The notes under the pieces are model-generated. The model ran no database searches and was not told where the DNA came from. It saw only the letters and a list, made by a program, of their open reading frames with translations. A program made the translations under genes and the position numbers. A stretch of DNA of 64,000 bases from Halomicrobium zhouii. Lineage in GTDB: Archaea > Halobacteriota > Halobacteria > Halobacteriales > Haloarculaceae. Positions 45,328-53,929 of the stretch are shown piece by piece. The stretch covers positions 1,459,854 to 1,523,853 of the forward strand of contig NZ_FOZK01000001.1 of NCBI RefSeq assembly GCF_900114435.1, read 5' to 3'. Position 1 is the stretch's first letter. Each line of letters starts with the position of its first letter.

Positions 45328-46953
45328 ATGCGAAGACTGCTGGTCGCCCTCGTCCTCGTTAGCTGTCTCCCAGCGACGGCGATGGGCGTCGGTGCGTTGG
45401 CCGTCCCAGGCGCGACACCGGTCGGGTCTCAACCCGTCATCGTCGAACTGTACCCGAATCCCATCGCCGACGAGGACGCTGGCGAGTACGCTGTCGTCTC
45501 GCTGCCTTCCGACGTCGACCCCGCCGACTACGTCTTCACCGACGGCGAAGTGACGGTATCGCTGGCCAACGCGTCGGCCGGCGCGCGCGTCGCCGTCGCC
45601 AACGATCGACGCGCTGCGAACCTGACCGACCACTCGCTACTCGTCGATTCGTCGCTCTCGCTGGCGAACGGTGGTGAGGAGGTCTGGATCGAACGGAACG
45701 GTACCGACACGAACGCCACCGTCGTGCACGAACGCCGCTACCGCGACGCGCCCGAGGGCGAGGTTGCCACCTGGAACGACTCTCGGATCCGCTGGCGCCA
45801 GATCGGTGCGACAGACAGGCCCGTGGTTCGCGGTGGCCCAGGTCGGGTCCGCGCGTTCGTCCTCCCCGACTCCCCCGGCGTCCCGGTCGAGACGCTCCGT
45901 GACGCCGACCGGCGGATACTCCTGGCCGGATACACGCTCGTCTCCGACAGGGTCGTCGACGCGCTGACGCGCGCACACGAACGTGGCGTCACCGTCCGCG
46001 TCCTGCTGGAGGGCGAGCCGGTCGGCGGGCGGATGCGACGGGAGGCCGACCTCCTCGACCGCCTCGCCGCCGCGGGCGTCGACGTCCGACTCGTCGGCGG
46101 CGAGCACGCCCGTTACGACTACCACCACGCGAAGTACGCCGTCGTCGACGACCGCGCGGTCGTGATGACCGAAAACTGGAAGCCGGCGGGCACGGGCGGG
46201 AACAGTAGCCGCGGCTGGGGCGTCGTGACCGACCAGCCCCGCGTCGTCGACGGGCTGGAAGCGACCTTTCGCGCGGACGCGGGCTGGCGCGACGCCAAGC
46301 CCTGGGACGAGTTCCGGCGCGGACGCCAGTTCGAGCGCGGTGAACGCTCCGTCGGTGAGTATCCGACGCGGTTCGAATCTACCAGGGTCGGCGTCGACCG
46401 GGCCGACCTGCTGGTCGCGCCCGACAACGCACAGGACAGACTCGTCCGGACCATCGACTCGGCCGACGATTCCGTTGACGTCGTCCAGGTCACCCTCGGC
46501 GACTGGGACTCCCCGCTCGTCGTGGCCCTCAGGCGGGCCGCCCGCTGCGGCGTCGACGTCCGCCTCTTGCTCGGCAACGCCTGGTACAACCGCGAGGACA
46601 ACCAGGCGCTGGCCGACCGCTTCGACGAGTGGGCGAGCGACCGGGACGTCTCACTCACGGCGAAGCTCGCGGAACCGGGGAATCGCTACGAGAAGATCCA
46701 CGCGAAGGGCGCCGTCATCGACGACGACCGGGTCGTTCTGGGGAGTCTGAACTGGAACGAACAGGCGGCGACCAGCAATCGGGAGGTAATCCTGCTCCTC
46801 TACGGTGACGAGGCGGCCGACTACTACGGGGAGGTGTTCGACGCGGACTGGAACGGTGGGAAGCCGGGATTGCCGGTCGGTCTGATCGGAGCCGTCGTGG
46901 GGTGCCTGATCGTGGCCGGTCTGGTCGTTCGGCGTCTGGAGTTCGAGGGATGA
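45328..46953 (+). CDS. Secreted phospholipase D-like protein with lamin-tail-like domain
   Basis: 541 residues. The N-terminal signal is MRRLLVALVLVSCLPATAMG. Residues about 35-150 resemble a lamin-tail domain (VIVELYPNPIADEDAGEYAV, GGEEVWIERNGT). Two HxKxxxxD motifs follow: HHAKYAVVDDRAVV (near residue 266) and IHAKGAVIDDDRVVLGS (near 457), giving the complete PLD double active site. A C-terminal helix (VGLIGAVVGCLIVAGLVV) anchors the protein, so the catalytic part faces outside. Substrates could be phospholipids or DNA; this cannot be told from sequence. CCTTTAT at 45294-45300 is a TATA candidate. Confidence 0.88.
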   Translation: MRRLLVALVLVSCLPATAMGVGALAVPGATPVGSQPVIVELYPNPIADEDAGEYAVVSLPSDVDPADYVFTDGEVTVSLANASAGARVAVANDRRAANLTDHSLLVDSSLSLANGGEEVWIERNGTDTNATVVHERRYRDAPEGEVATWNDSRIRWRQIGATDRPVVRGGPGRVRAFVLPDSPGVPVETLRDADRRILLAGYTLVSDRVVDALTRAHERGVTVRVLLEGEPVGGRMRREADLLDRLAAAGVDVRLVGGEHARYDYHHAKYAVVDDRAVVMTENWKPAGTGGNSSRGWGVVTDQPRVVDGLEATFRADAGWRDAKPWDEFRRGRQFERGERSVGEYPTRFESTRVGVDRADLLVAPDNAQDRLVRTIDSADDSVDVVQVTLGDWDSPLVVALRRAARCGVDVRLLLGNAWYNREDNQALADRFDEWASDRDVSLTAKLAEPGNRYEKIHAKGAVIDDDRVVLGSLNWNEQAATSNREVILLLYGDEAADYYGEVFDADWNGGKPGLPVGLIGAVVGCLIVAGLVVRRLEFEG

Positions 46954-47033
46954 CGTACTGGTCAGTACAGGTGAGCTACGTACCGATCAGGGTTTGTGGA
47001 CTTTCCAGCCGTGAGCATGAAAATGAACACGTC

Positions 47034-47145
47034 GAAAGCCCTCGGCGTGCTCGCCTCGCGCGGACCACGCTGCGCTCCTCGCTACGCTGCGGTGCTTACG
47101 GGTCCGTGCTTCGGCGACCGCGCCTCGCCCTTTCAGTCCCCCAGG
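47034..47145 (-). repeat. Modular repeat element, copy A
   Basis: Read on the minus strand it begins CCTGG then GGACTGAAAGGGCGAGG and ends CCGAGGGCTTTC with GACGTGTT beyond. The core shares AAGCACCGxAGCGxAGCGAG with copy B. Copies B and C have the same ends. The element is 112 bp, in an intergenic region. It could be a structured RNA, regulatory DNA or a non-autonomous mobile element. Confidence 0.75.
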
Positions 47146-47303
47146 GTCCGCGTTGCTCGCGCACGGAGGCGCTCGCGATTGACTCCCCCACGCCTCCCCG
47201 GTCGCGCCTGGCGGCGCGACACGCTTCCTGACCGCTCGGCAACCGCCCGGCCGGGAGCGGCGTTTATGCCGCGACCAGGGGAAGGGCAGGGCTGCGGTGC
47301 CGT

Positions 47304-47414
47304 CCTGGCGGACTGAAAGGGCGAGGTGCGGTCCGGGAACCCCGGTCCACCAAGCACCGGAGCGCAGCGAGGAGCGCAGGTGGGCCGCGGGACCGGAGCG
47401 CGCCGAGGGCTTTC
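47304..47414 (+). repeat. Modular repeat element, copy B
   Basis: A 111-bp element, in inverted orientation to copy A. Left end CCTGG(C)GGACTGAAAGGGCGAGG spans 47304-47326 and right end CCGAGGGCTTTC 47403-47414. The core contains AAGCACCGGAGCGCAGCGAG, aligning with copy A, and short inverted repeats. Confidence 0.75.
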
Positions 47415-47533
47415 TGGGTGTTGGCGGTCTCGTTTCTTTCAGCACCAGCTCAGAAGAACCACCCGAGCAATTCACACCCAGACTCACCACGACGAAAACG
47501 AAACCGCAGATCCGAAAAAACTAGCCGAAACAG

Positions 47534-49444
47534 CTAGTCGTCCGAGAGAGCGCCGGAGTGCTGCAGGTCCTCGTCGATTTCGGCGTCGGCCATCTTCTCG
47601 ACGAGCGCGTCGATGACCTCCTCGCGCATGCCCTCGACGAACTTGATGGAGCCGACGACGAGGTGGCCGCCGCCGGAGACGCCGCCGCCGGCGATTTCGT
47701 CGGTGAGTTCGGTGACGTACTCGGGGATGTCGAGGCGGACGCCGTCAGAGCGGAGGACGGCGAAGTCGGGGCCGTACCCAATGGTGATGACGGGGTCGCC
47801 GGTCTCTTCGACCTTCTGGTCGTGGATCTTGCCGGTCGTCTTCCCGGGCGCGGGGTAGGTAAAGCGGTAGGCGTGGTTCTCGACGTCGAGGCGGTAGAGG
47901 TGGGCCCCGCTGTCGAGGGTCTCGTGTTCGACGTGGCTCGTGGCGGCGTCGAGTTGCTCCTCGACGTCGCGCTCGGCGCGGGTCGCCAGGAACTCGACGA
48001 TCTCCTCGTGGCGGTCGCGGTCGTCGCAGTCGACGTTGAGCACGTCGTTAATGAGTTCGCGGCCGTCGCTGTAGCGCAGCCAGTGGGTGGCGTAGTCCAG
48101 CGCCTCGCCGACGTCCTTGAGGTCCTGCTCCTCGTACCCCTCCTCCTTGGCCAGGTCGACGTAGTCGGGCATCGCCTCGCCCTCGGAGCGGTCGGAGACA
48201 CCGGCAACGGCGGGGACGTGGCGGAGGTCGTCGGTCAGCGACGGGTCGATCATCCGGGCGAGCTCGACGCACATCATCCCCGTCGTGATGCGGTAGTCCT
48301 CGTCGTGGAGGTAGGGGTTGACGTGTTCGTCGATGAGCGGCTCGACGGCCTCGGGGTCTGGGTGGTGGTGGTCGACCACGAGGATGGGGATGTCGTAGTG
48401 GCGGAGGTTGCGGTAGGCGGGCGTGTCCTCCTCGGTGCTCCCGTTGTCGAGCATGCACAGCATCGGGAGCTTCTGGCCGTGGCGCTCGCGGTTCTCGAGG
48501 GCGAAGTTGAGGTCGCGCGTGACGTCCTCGAGTTCGTAGAACGGTGCCTTGCTGGGCAGGCGCTTGAGCATGTGGCGGGGCGCCTCGTCGTCCTGGTAGT
48601 GTTCGGCGATGAACCGTTCGAGGGCGAGCTGGAGCGGGACGCTGGCACAGAGGCCGTCGCCGTCGGCGTGGTGGCGCAGGCGGATGGGCCGACCTTCCAG
48701 CACTGTGCGGCGGAGTCGCCGGGCGACGTCGCGGAGGTCGTCCCAGAGCTTGTCGAAGGCCTCCCACTCGACGAGGGGTTCGATCTCCTCGGGCTCGGCG
48801 GCCTCGTCGAGGGCGGCGTCGAGTTCCTCTCGTACGTCGGCCGCGGTTGTCTCGTCGACGACGGTAATCTCGTTGGCCTCCAGCTGGATGCCGCCGTTGC
48901 GCTCCTCGACGTGGCCGGCGAGTCGGACGATTTCGCCGAGTTCGACGTCGGGGTAGGCGCGGACGCCGGCTTCCTCGAAGGCGGCACACGGCACGATGCC
49001 GGAGCCGTCGCGTACCTGGAAGATGGTCGGCCCGCCGGTCTGGTTGATCTGGAGCACTTCGCCGGTGACGACTACGGTTTCGCCGGTCATCCCCTCCAGG
49101 TCGGCGACGTCCGCCTCGTCACCGTGGGCGCGGTACTGAGTCTCGTACTCGACGATTTCGACTTCGTCGAAGCTGACGTCGCCGTCCTCGCGGACCTCAC
49201 CGAGTTCGACGACGATCTCGTCGCCGACTTCGGGGTCAGAGCGGAGGTTCGACGCGTGGACGAGTCCGGAGACCGGCCCGGAGAGGTCGACGAAGACGCC
49301 GTACTCCATGACGCCGTTGACGGTTCCGAGATACAGTTCACCCTCCTCGACGTCGTCGAGGGTACAGCTATCGGCGAGTTCGTAGACGACGGCTTCCGCC
49401 TCGGAAGCCTCTGCACCGTTTCCGGTGCCAGTGGGCGGAGACAT
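47534..49444 (-). CDS. RecJ-like DHH-family phosphoesterase with S1 and OB domains
   Basis: 636 residues. An S1 domain is at about 35-100 (LYLGTVNGVMEYGVFVDLSG), an OB fold at about 122-200 (GETVVVTGEVLQINQTGGP), the DHH domain begins near 252 (RLRHHADGDGLCAS) with VVDHHHPD further on, and DHHA1 ends with GGGVSGGGHLVVGSIKF. Metal ligands and the C-terminal GGGH motif are present, so it may be an active exonuclease or nanoRNase. In Haloferax volcanii a RecJ-like DHH gene lies near jamm2 and ribL, as here (from memory). A role in DNA repair or replication is plausible. Confidence 0.88.
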   Translation of the reverse strand: MSPPTGTGNGAEASEAEAVVYELADSCTLDDVEEGELYLGTVNGVMEYGVFVDLSGPVSGLVHASNLRSDPEVGDEIVVELGEVREDGDVSFDEVEIVEYETQYRAHGDEADVADLEGMTGETVVVTGEVLQINQTGGPTIFQVRDGSGIVPCAAFEEAGVRAYPDVELGEIVRLAGHVEERNGGIQLEANEITVVDETTAADVREELDAALDEAAEPEEIEPLVEWEAFDKLWDDLRDVARRLRRTVLEGRPIRLRHHADGDGLCASVPLQLALERFIAEHYQDDEAPRHMLKRLPSKAPFYELEDVTRDLNFALENRERHGQKLPMLCMLDNGSTEEDTPAYRNLRHYDIPILVVDHHHPDPEAVEPLIDEHVNPYLHDEDYRITTGMMCVELARMIDPSLTDDLRHVPAVAGVSDRSEGEAMPDYVDLAKEEGYEEQDLKDVGEALDYATHWLRYSDGRELINDVLNVDCDDRDRHEEIVEFLATRAERDVEEQLDAATSHVEHETLDSGAHLYRLDVENHAYRFTYPAPGKTTGKIHDQKVEETGDPVITIGYGPDFAVLRSDGVRLDIPEYVTELTDEIAGGGVSGGGHLVVGSIKFVEGMREEVIDALVEKMADAEIDEDLQHSGALSDD

Positions 49445-49654
49445 TTGACCATTCTTCGGCGTTGCCGGGTTTTTAAGCTTCGGTATGTCTCTGGGTGTTC
49501 TGATCCGTGACTGTGCTCGCTACTGCTGTTGACGGTCACGCGACGGCGTACAGTCGTCCCCAGCGCACGAACGTACGAAGCCGCCATACCCACCGTGCTT
49601 ATAGCGACGTCCCAGTCGGAACGCTTAGAAAGCGGCCGGCACGAAAAAGATGCT

Positions 49655-50146
49655 ATGCCGCTGTTTCGCTCGGGTGGAATCCTCGGCATCGCCGAGTCGG
49701 CCCTCGAGTTCGCGCTGGCAGCCTCGGAGGAGAGTCACCCGAACGAGTACATGGGGATGCTTCGCGGCGAGGACGCGAGCAAACTCGGGCTGGACGAGGA
49801 CGGCACCGTCCTCACCGACGTCCTCGTCATCCCCGGGACCGAATCGAATCCCGTCAGCGCGACGGTCAAGACGAACATGGTCCCCAACGATCTGCGCGCC
49901 GCGGGGTCGGTCCACTCCCACCCCAACGGCGTCCTGCGGCCGAGCGACGCCGACCTGGCGACGTTCGGCAAGGGGAAGGTCCACATCATCGTCGGCGCGC
50001 CCTACGGCTGGGACGACTGGCAGGCGTTCGACCGCGACGGCGAACCGATCGACCTGCGGGTCCTCGACGTCGACCCGCCGGAGGAGGCCTTCTTCGACTT
50101 CGACCAGGCGGACATCGACGCCGAACTGCGGGAGGACGAGTGGTGA
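49655..50146 (+). CDS. JAMM/MPN-type metalloprotease
   Basis: 163 residues from ATG 49655 ([11 protein letters not shown]). The complete JAMM zinc motif is E31 in HPNEYMGML, then H87-x-H89-x7-S97-x2-D100 in [16 protein letters not shown]. Archaeal JAMM proteins remove ubiquitin-like SAMP modifiers or process their ends; the haloarchaeal JAMM2 is the closest by context. Its stop overlaps the ribL start (GTGA at 50143-50146), a coupling also found in other haloarchaea. No SAMP gene is seen in the window. Confidence 0.88.
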   Translation: MPLFRSGGILGIAESALEFALAASEESHPNEYMGMLRGEDASKLGLDEDGTVLTDVLVIPGTESNPVSATVKTNMVPNDLRAAGSVHSHPNGVLRPSDADLATFGKGKVHIIVGAPYGWDDWQAFDRDGEPIDLRVLDVDPPEEAFFDFDQADIDAELREDEW

Positions 50147-50577
50147 CTTCCCGCGTCGTCGCCCAGGGAACGTTCGACATCCTCCATCCGGGGCACCTGC
50201 ACTACCTGCGGGACGCGGCGGCGATGGGAGACGAACTCCACGTCATCATCGCCCGGTCCACCAACGTCACCCACAAGGCGCCGCCCATCGTCCCCGACGA
50301 ACAGCGCCGGGAGATGGTCGCCGCGCTGGACCCGGTCGACCACGCTCGCCTGGGCCACCCGGACGACATCTTCGTCCCGATCGAGGAGATCGAACCCGAC
50401 GTCGTCGCGCTGGGATACGACCAGCACCACGACGACGAGGCGATCGCGGCCGCCCTCGCCGACCGGGGTATCGACGCCGAAGTACGCCGGGCGTCTGGCC
50501 GGGAGACGAACGACGAGTACCTGCTCTCGACGGGACGCATCATCGACCGGATTCTCCAGGAACGGGGCTCGGACTAG
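50143..50577 (+). CDS. ribL: FAD synthetase RibL
   Basis: 144 residues starting at GTG 50143. The nucleotidyltransferase signature [18 protein letters not shown] contains Hx[20 protein letters not shown] and the C-terminal [16 protein letters not shown] follow. Archaeal RibL adenylylates FMN to FAD. ribH lies 2.8 kb downstream, so two flavin genes are close but on opposite strands. The start overlaps the JAMM stop. Confidence 0.9.
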   Translation: MTSRVVAQGTFDILHPGHLHYLRDAAAMGDELHVIIARSTNVTHKAPPIVPDEQRREMVAALDPVDHARLGHPDDIFVPIEEIEPDVVALGYDQHHDDEAIAAALADRGIDAEVRRASGRETNDEYLLSTGRIIDRILQERGSD

Positions 50578-50883
50578 CGGCGAACCGATCCGTCACTGGT
50601 GCGGAGCGCCACCGGAGCGGACGTCCGAAGATCGCTTCCACGGACATTTTGACATTCACGCGTTCGAATAGGTTCCGGCGTGCCAGGCAATTGCCGAAAC
50701 GCGGAACCGCGACCGTCGTTCTCGCGAACACGATCGGCTCGACGAGGACAGTGTCAGGACGTCGTCACTCGGGGAATCACACAAACGTAAAGGAGACCAC
50801 TCCCGAATATATATCCAGTTCACCACGGGTGTGGACGGTCGAAGGGTGACTGCGATGCGGCACAGGGACGGTCACGGAGCGCT
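50578..50883. other. 306-bp intergenic region upstream of the TrmB-type regulator
   Basis: Holds GAATATATATCC at 50805-50816, a strong TATA box that would give a start near 50835 and a leader of about 50 nt for the gene at 50884. Nothing else is recognised. Confidence 0.5.
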
Positions 50884-51651
50884 ATGACACGTGAAGGCAG
50901 GAAACTGCAATCGACTGCGGTTCGGAATCTGCACGCGCTCGGGTTGAGTGAGTACGCCGCGAGGACGCTCGTGGCGCTCGTGCGAATCGACGGCGGGTCC
51001 GCCCGTGAGGTGAGCGACTCGTCGTCGGTTCCACGGACGCGCGTCTACGACGCAGTCGAAGAACTCGCCGACCGGGGCTTCGTCAGGGTGCGCGAGACCC
51101 ATCCCAAGGAGTTCACGCCGGTCTCTCCAAAGCGGATTCGCCGCGCGTTCTACCGCGAGTACGTCTACAGGCAGGTCGTCGCGGAACTCGGTCTGCGGGC
51201 TATCGGCGCCCCGGGCGAGGACTCCAGCGATGGCGGCCTGGTCGTCGCGACCGGGACAGAGGCGGTGGCCCGGCGCTTCCGTTCCTCGATCGCCGGGGCG
51301 AACGACCGTCTCACGTACGTCTCGGTCGGCGACGCGCCGTCCGCGGGCGTCCTCGACGCCGTCGACGCGGCCAACGACCGGGGCGTCGCGGTGCGAATCG
51401 TCGTCGTCGGGGACGCCGGACCGGTGGACGTCGATACCGCCGTCCCGGACGCGACGGTCCTGTCGGTCCGTGACACGGCGACGCCACCGAACGACCGCAG
51501 TCGCTTCCTCGTCGCCGACGACACCGTCGCGCTGCTCGGCACCTGGGTCGACGGAACGACGGAGGTGGGGCTGTTCAGCGAGGGCACCGGTTCGGACGTC
51601 GTGGCGCTCCTCCAGCAGGTCGTCGACACCTGGCTGGCGGACGCCGAGTGA
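50884..51651 (+). CDS. TrmB-family transcriptional regulator
   Basis: 255 residues. An N-terminal winged HTH spans about 15-85: LGLSEYAARTLVALVRIDGG, SSVPRTRVYDAVEELADRGF and VRVRETHPKEFTPVSP. The C-terminal part (about 115-250) resembles the TrmB/PLD-like sensor domain (FLVADDTVALLGTWVDGTTEVG). TrmB proteins control sugar or energy genes, but the ligand here cannot be read. A HalOD1 protein follows in the same direction. Confidence 0.85.
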   Translation: MTREGRKLQSTAVRNLHALGLSEYAARTLVALVRIDGGSAREVSDSSSVPRTRVYDAVEELADRGFVRVRETHPKEFTPVSPKRIRRAFYREYVYRQVVAELGLRAIGAPGEDSSDGGLVVATGTEAVARRFRSSIAGANDRLTYVSVGDAPSAGVLDAVDAANDRGVAVRIVVVGDAGPVDVDTAVPDATVLSVRDTATPPNDRSRFLVADDTVALLGTWVDGTTEVGLFSEGTGSDVVALLQQVVDTWLADAE

Positions 51652-51784
51652 CCGGACCCGGCTTCCGTCTGCCAGATGATCCCATATGCAGCCCGGAAAT
51701 TTATTCAGACAATCACAAAATGCTTTTCACCTGTCGTTCCGGTCGAGTGTGTATGGAAGGTGGCAGTCGAGGATGGTGGCAGCA

Positions 51785-52078
51785 ATGAGTCAGCCGACAG
51801 ACGACAGGCAACCCGAGGGGTCGGTCTGTGGTGGGGAGATGTACGAAACCGAAGTCGGAGACCGGGACCCCAGCGAGGCCGTCGTCGACGTCGTCTCGGC
51901 GATTCGCGACGTCGAGCCCGCCGACCTCGACCCGCTGTACCGGACCGTCGACCCGGACGCGCTCGATTCGCTGTGTACGAACGAAGATCTCGGTGCGCAG
52001 CCGACGATCCGGTTCGACTACGAGGGGCTGGTCGTCACCGTGAGCGCGTCGAACACGATCACCGTCGTCGAACCGTGA
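51785..52078 (+). CDS. HalOD1 domain protein
   Basis: 97 residues from ATG 51785 (MSQPTDDRQPEG); an ATG at 51773 is possible. The HalOD1 output domain is clear: EAVVDVVSAIRDVEPADLDPLY, then VDPDALDSLC and IRFDYEGLVVTVSASNTITV. HalOD1 proteins are small haloarchaeal signalling outputs with unknown mechanism. AAATTTATTC at 51697-51706 is a possible TATA box. It may belong to the signal path of the preceding TrmB-type regulator (position only). Confidence 0.85.
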   Translation: MSQPTDDRQPEGSVCGGEMYETEVGDRDPSEAVVDVVSAIRDVEPADLDPLYRTVDPDALDSLCTNEDLGAQPTIRFDYEGLVVTVSASNTITVVEP

Positions 52079-52186
52079 GCGTCCCACTCCGCTACAGGTG
52101 CTCCCAGGGAGTGCGAACGTAGCGAATCTCGTCGAAACCTGAACCCGAAAGCGATTCTTCGAAGGGGAGCGACGGTGCCGACCGGC

Positions 52187-53341
52187 TCAGATCAGGTCGG
52201 CGTCGGCGAGGCGCTCGACGGCTTCTTCGAGTCGTTCCTTGCTGTTCGCGTAGGAGAAACGGGCGTAGCCCGGCGTCCCGAAGGCGCTCCCGGGCACGGC
52301 CGCGACGTGGGCCTCGTCGATGGCCTCCTCGCACCAGGCGGTGTCGTCGTCGTCGACCTGGGGCATCATGTAGAACGCGCCCTGGGGCGTGGCGACGTCG
52401 ACGTCGTGGTCCCGGAGCAGGTCGAGCAGGAAGTCGCGGCGCTCGCTGAAGGCGGCGACCATCTCCGCGACGGCCTCGTCGGTGTTCTGCAGGGCCTCGA
52501 CCCCCGCGTGCTGGACGAAGTTGACGGCACAGGAGACGGAGTGGCCGTGGACCTTGCCGGACTGGCTGACCAGGTCCTCGGGACCGGCGAAGTAGCCCAG
52601 GCGCCACCCGGTCATCGAGTAGGCCTTCGAGAAGCCGTTGACGGTGATGGTGCGGTCTTCCATCCCGTCGAGGGTGCCCAGCGACGTGGCCTCGACGCCG
52701 TCGTAGGTGATCTCCTTGTATATCTCGTCGGAGATCACGGTGATGTCGTGCTCGACGGCGAGGTCGCGGACGGCCGCGAGGGCGTCGTCGGAGTAGACGG
52801 CACCGTGGGGGTTGCCCGGCGAGTTGACGACCAGCAGTTCGGTGTCGTCCGAGACAGTCTCGGTCAGGTCGTCGAGCGCACCTGCCAGCTGGAAGTCGTG
52901 GGCGGCGGTGTCGACGCGGGCGAGCGAGCCGCCGGCGAGTTTCACCATCGCCTCGTAGGAGACCCACGCCGGGTCGAGCAGGGCGACCTCGTCACCGTCG
53001 TCGATGAGCGTCTGGAAGATCTCGTAGAGCGCCTGCTTGCCCCCGGGCGTGACGACGACGTTCTCGGCCTCGTACTGGGTGAGGCCGTCGGCGTGGAGTT
53101 TCTCGGCCAGCGCCTCGCGCAGCGCTGGGATGCCGGGCGTCGAGGTGTACCCCGTGTGGCCGGCGTCCAGCGCGTCCTTGGCGGCCTGTTTGATATTCTC
53201 GGGGGTGTCGAAGTCCGGCTCCCCGACCGAGAGGTCGACGACGTCGACGCCGTCGGCCGCCAGTTCGGCGGACTTGTTGCTGATCGCGAGCGTGGCGCTC
53301 GGTTCTACGCGTCCGACGCGGTCTGCGAATTCGAGAGTCAT
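52187..53341 (-). CDS. Pyridoxal-phosphate aminotransferase (class I/II, aspartate type)
   Basis: 384 residues from ATG 53341 (MTLEFADRVGRVEPSATLAIS). The PLP Lys lies in NGFSKAYSMTGWRLGYFAGP. VTPGGKQALYEIFQ, NSPGNPHGAVY and VISDEIYKEI are class I/II family motifs. It probably uses 2-oxoglutarate with Asp, aromatic or other amino acids. The start overlaps the ribH stop by 4 bases, so it is downstream of ribH in one unit. Confidence 0.93.
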   Translation of the reverse strand: MTLEFADRVGRVEPSATLAISNKSAELAADGVDVVDLSVGEPDFDTPENIKQAAKDALDAGHTGYTSTPGIPALREALAEKLHADGLTQYEAENVVVTPGGKQALYEIFQTLIDDGDEVALLDPAWVSYEAMVKLAGGSLARVDTAAHDFQLAGALDDLTETVSDDTELLVVNSPGNPHGAVYSDDALAAVRDLAVEHDITVISDEIYKEITYDGVEATSLGTLDGMEDRTITVNGFSKAYSMTGWRLGYFAGPEDLVSQSGKVHGHSVSCAVNFVQHAGVEALQNTDEAVAEMVAAFSERRDFLLDLLRDHDVDVATPQGAFYMMPQVDDDDTAWCEEAIDEAHVAAVPGSAFGTPGYARFSYANSKERLEEAVERLADADLI

Positions 53342-53751
53342 AGTTTGAGTTCCTCCGCGAGGGCGACGGCGCTGCGGACGGCCTCGCCGCCCTTGTCCGT
53401 CCGCGCCTCGGCTTCGTCCTGGCTCATGCCCGGACCGATGATGCCCATCGTGACCGGTGTGTCCCGGTCGAGGCTGACGTCGGTCAGCCCCTGGGCGGCC
53501 GCGGCGCCGATCACCTGGTCGTGATCGGTGTCGCCGCTGATGATCGCGCCCAGCACCGCCACGGCGTCGACGTCGTCGCGACGGGCGAGCCTGTCGGCCG
53601 CGAGCGGCGTGTCGTAGGAGCCGGGCACGTCGAGGGCCGCGGCGATTTCGGCGTCGCACTCTTCGGCGGCGTCCCTGGCCGACTGCGCCATCGCGTCGAT
53701 CACGGCGCCGTGTTTGTCGTACTGGGCAATTACCAGCCCGAGCTGGACCAT
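53338..53751 (-). CDS. ribH: 6,7-dimethyl-8-ribityllumazine synthase
   Basis: 137 residues from ATG 53751 (MVQLGLVIAQYDKHGAVID). VPGSYDTPLAADRLARRDDVDAVAVLGAIISGDTDHDQVI contains the substrate-binding His region and GAII. It condenses 5-amino-6-ribitylamino-uracil with 3,4-dihydroxybutanone phosphate, the penultimate riboflavin step. An upstream in-frame codon at 53898 would add non-family sequence. The aminotransferase start overlaps its stop. Confidence 0.92.
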   Translation of the reverse strand: MVQLGLVIAQYDKHGAVIDAMAQSARDAAEECDAEIAAALDVPGSYDTPLAADRLARRDDVDAVAVLGAIISGDTDHDQVIGAAAAQGLTDVSLDRDTPVTMGIIGPGMSQDEAEARTDKGGEAVRSAVALAEELKL

Positions 53752-53929
53752 ATGCGACCGGGCGTGTGCGGAACTAAAAGAAGTACCGTTGTGCACCGGC
53801 TGGCAGGCTCCCGGCCGGTCCGCCGACGATCCGCCGACGGGCTGCCGGTACGCGAGTGGTGAATTAGGTGTTAGATAGCTACAAATCCAGCGTGACAAAC
53901 CAGAAGCATTCTAAAGGGTCCACTGGTCA

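Larger units (their letters stand above)
46954..47533. other. 580-bp intergenic region with an inverted pair of modular repeat elements
   Basis: No coding potential is convincing. The region holds two copies of the modular element described separately (47034-47145 in minus orientation, 47304-47414 in plus) around a 158-bp GC-rich spacer. ORFs across it (for example 47326-47616) are composed of repeat sequence. Confidence 0.6.

Noticed and set aside
47558-49510. 650-residue plus-strand ORF over the DHH gene
   Set aside because: Shadow; the minus frame has S1, DHH and GGGH motifs.
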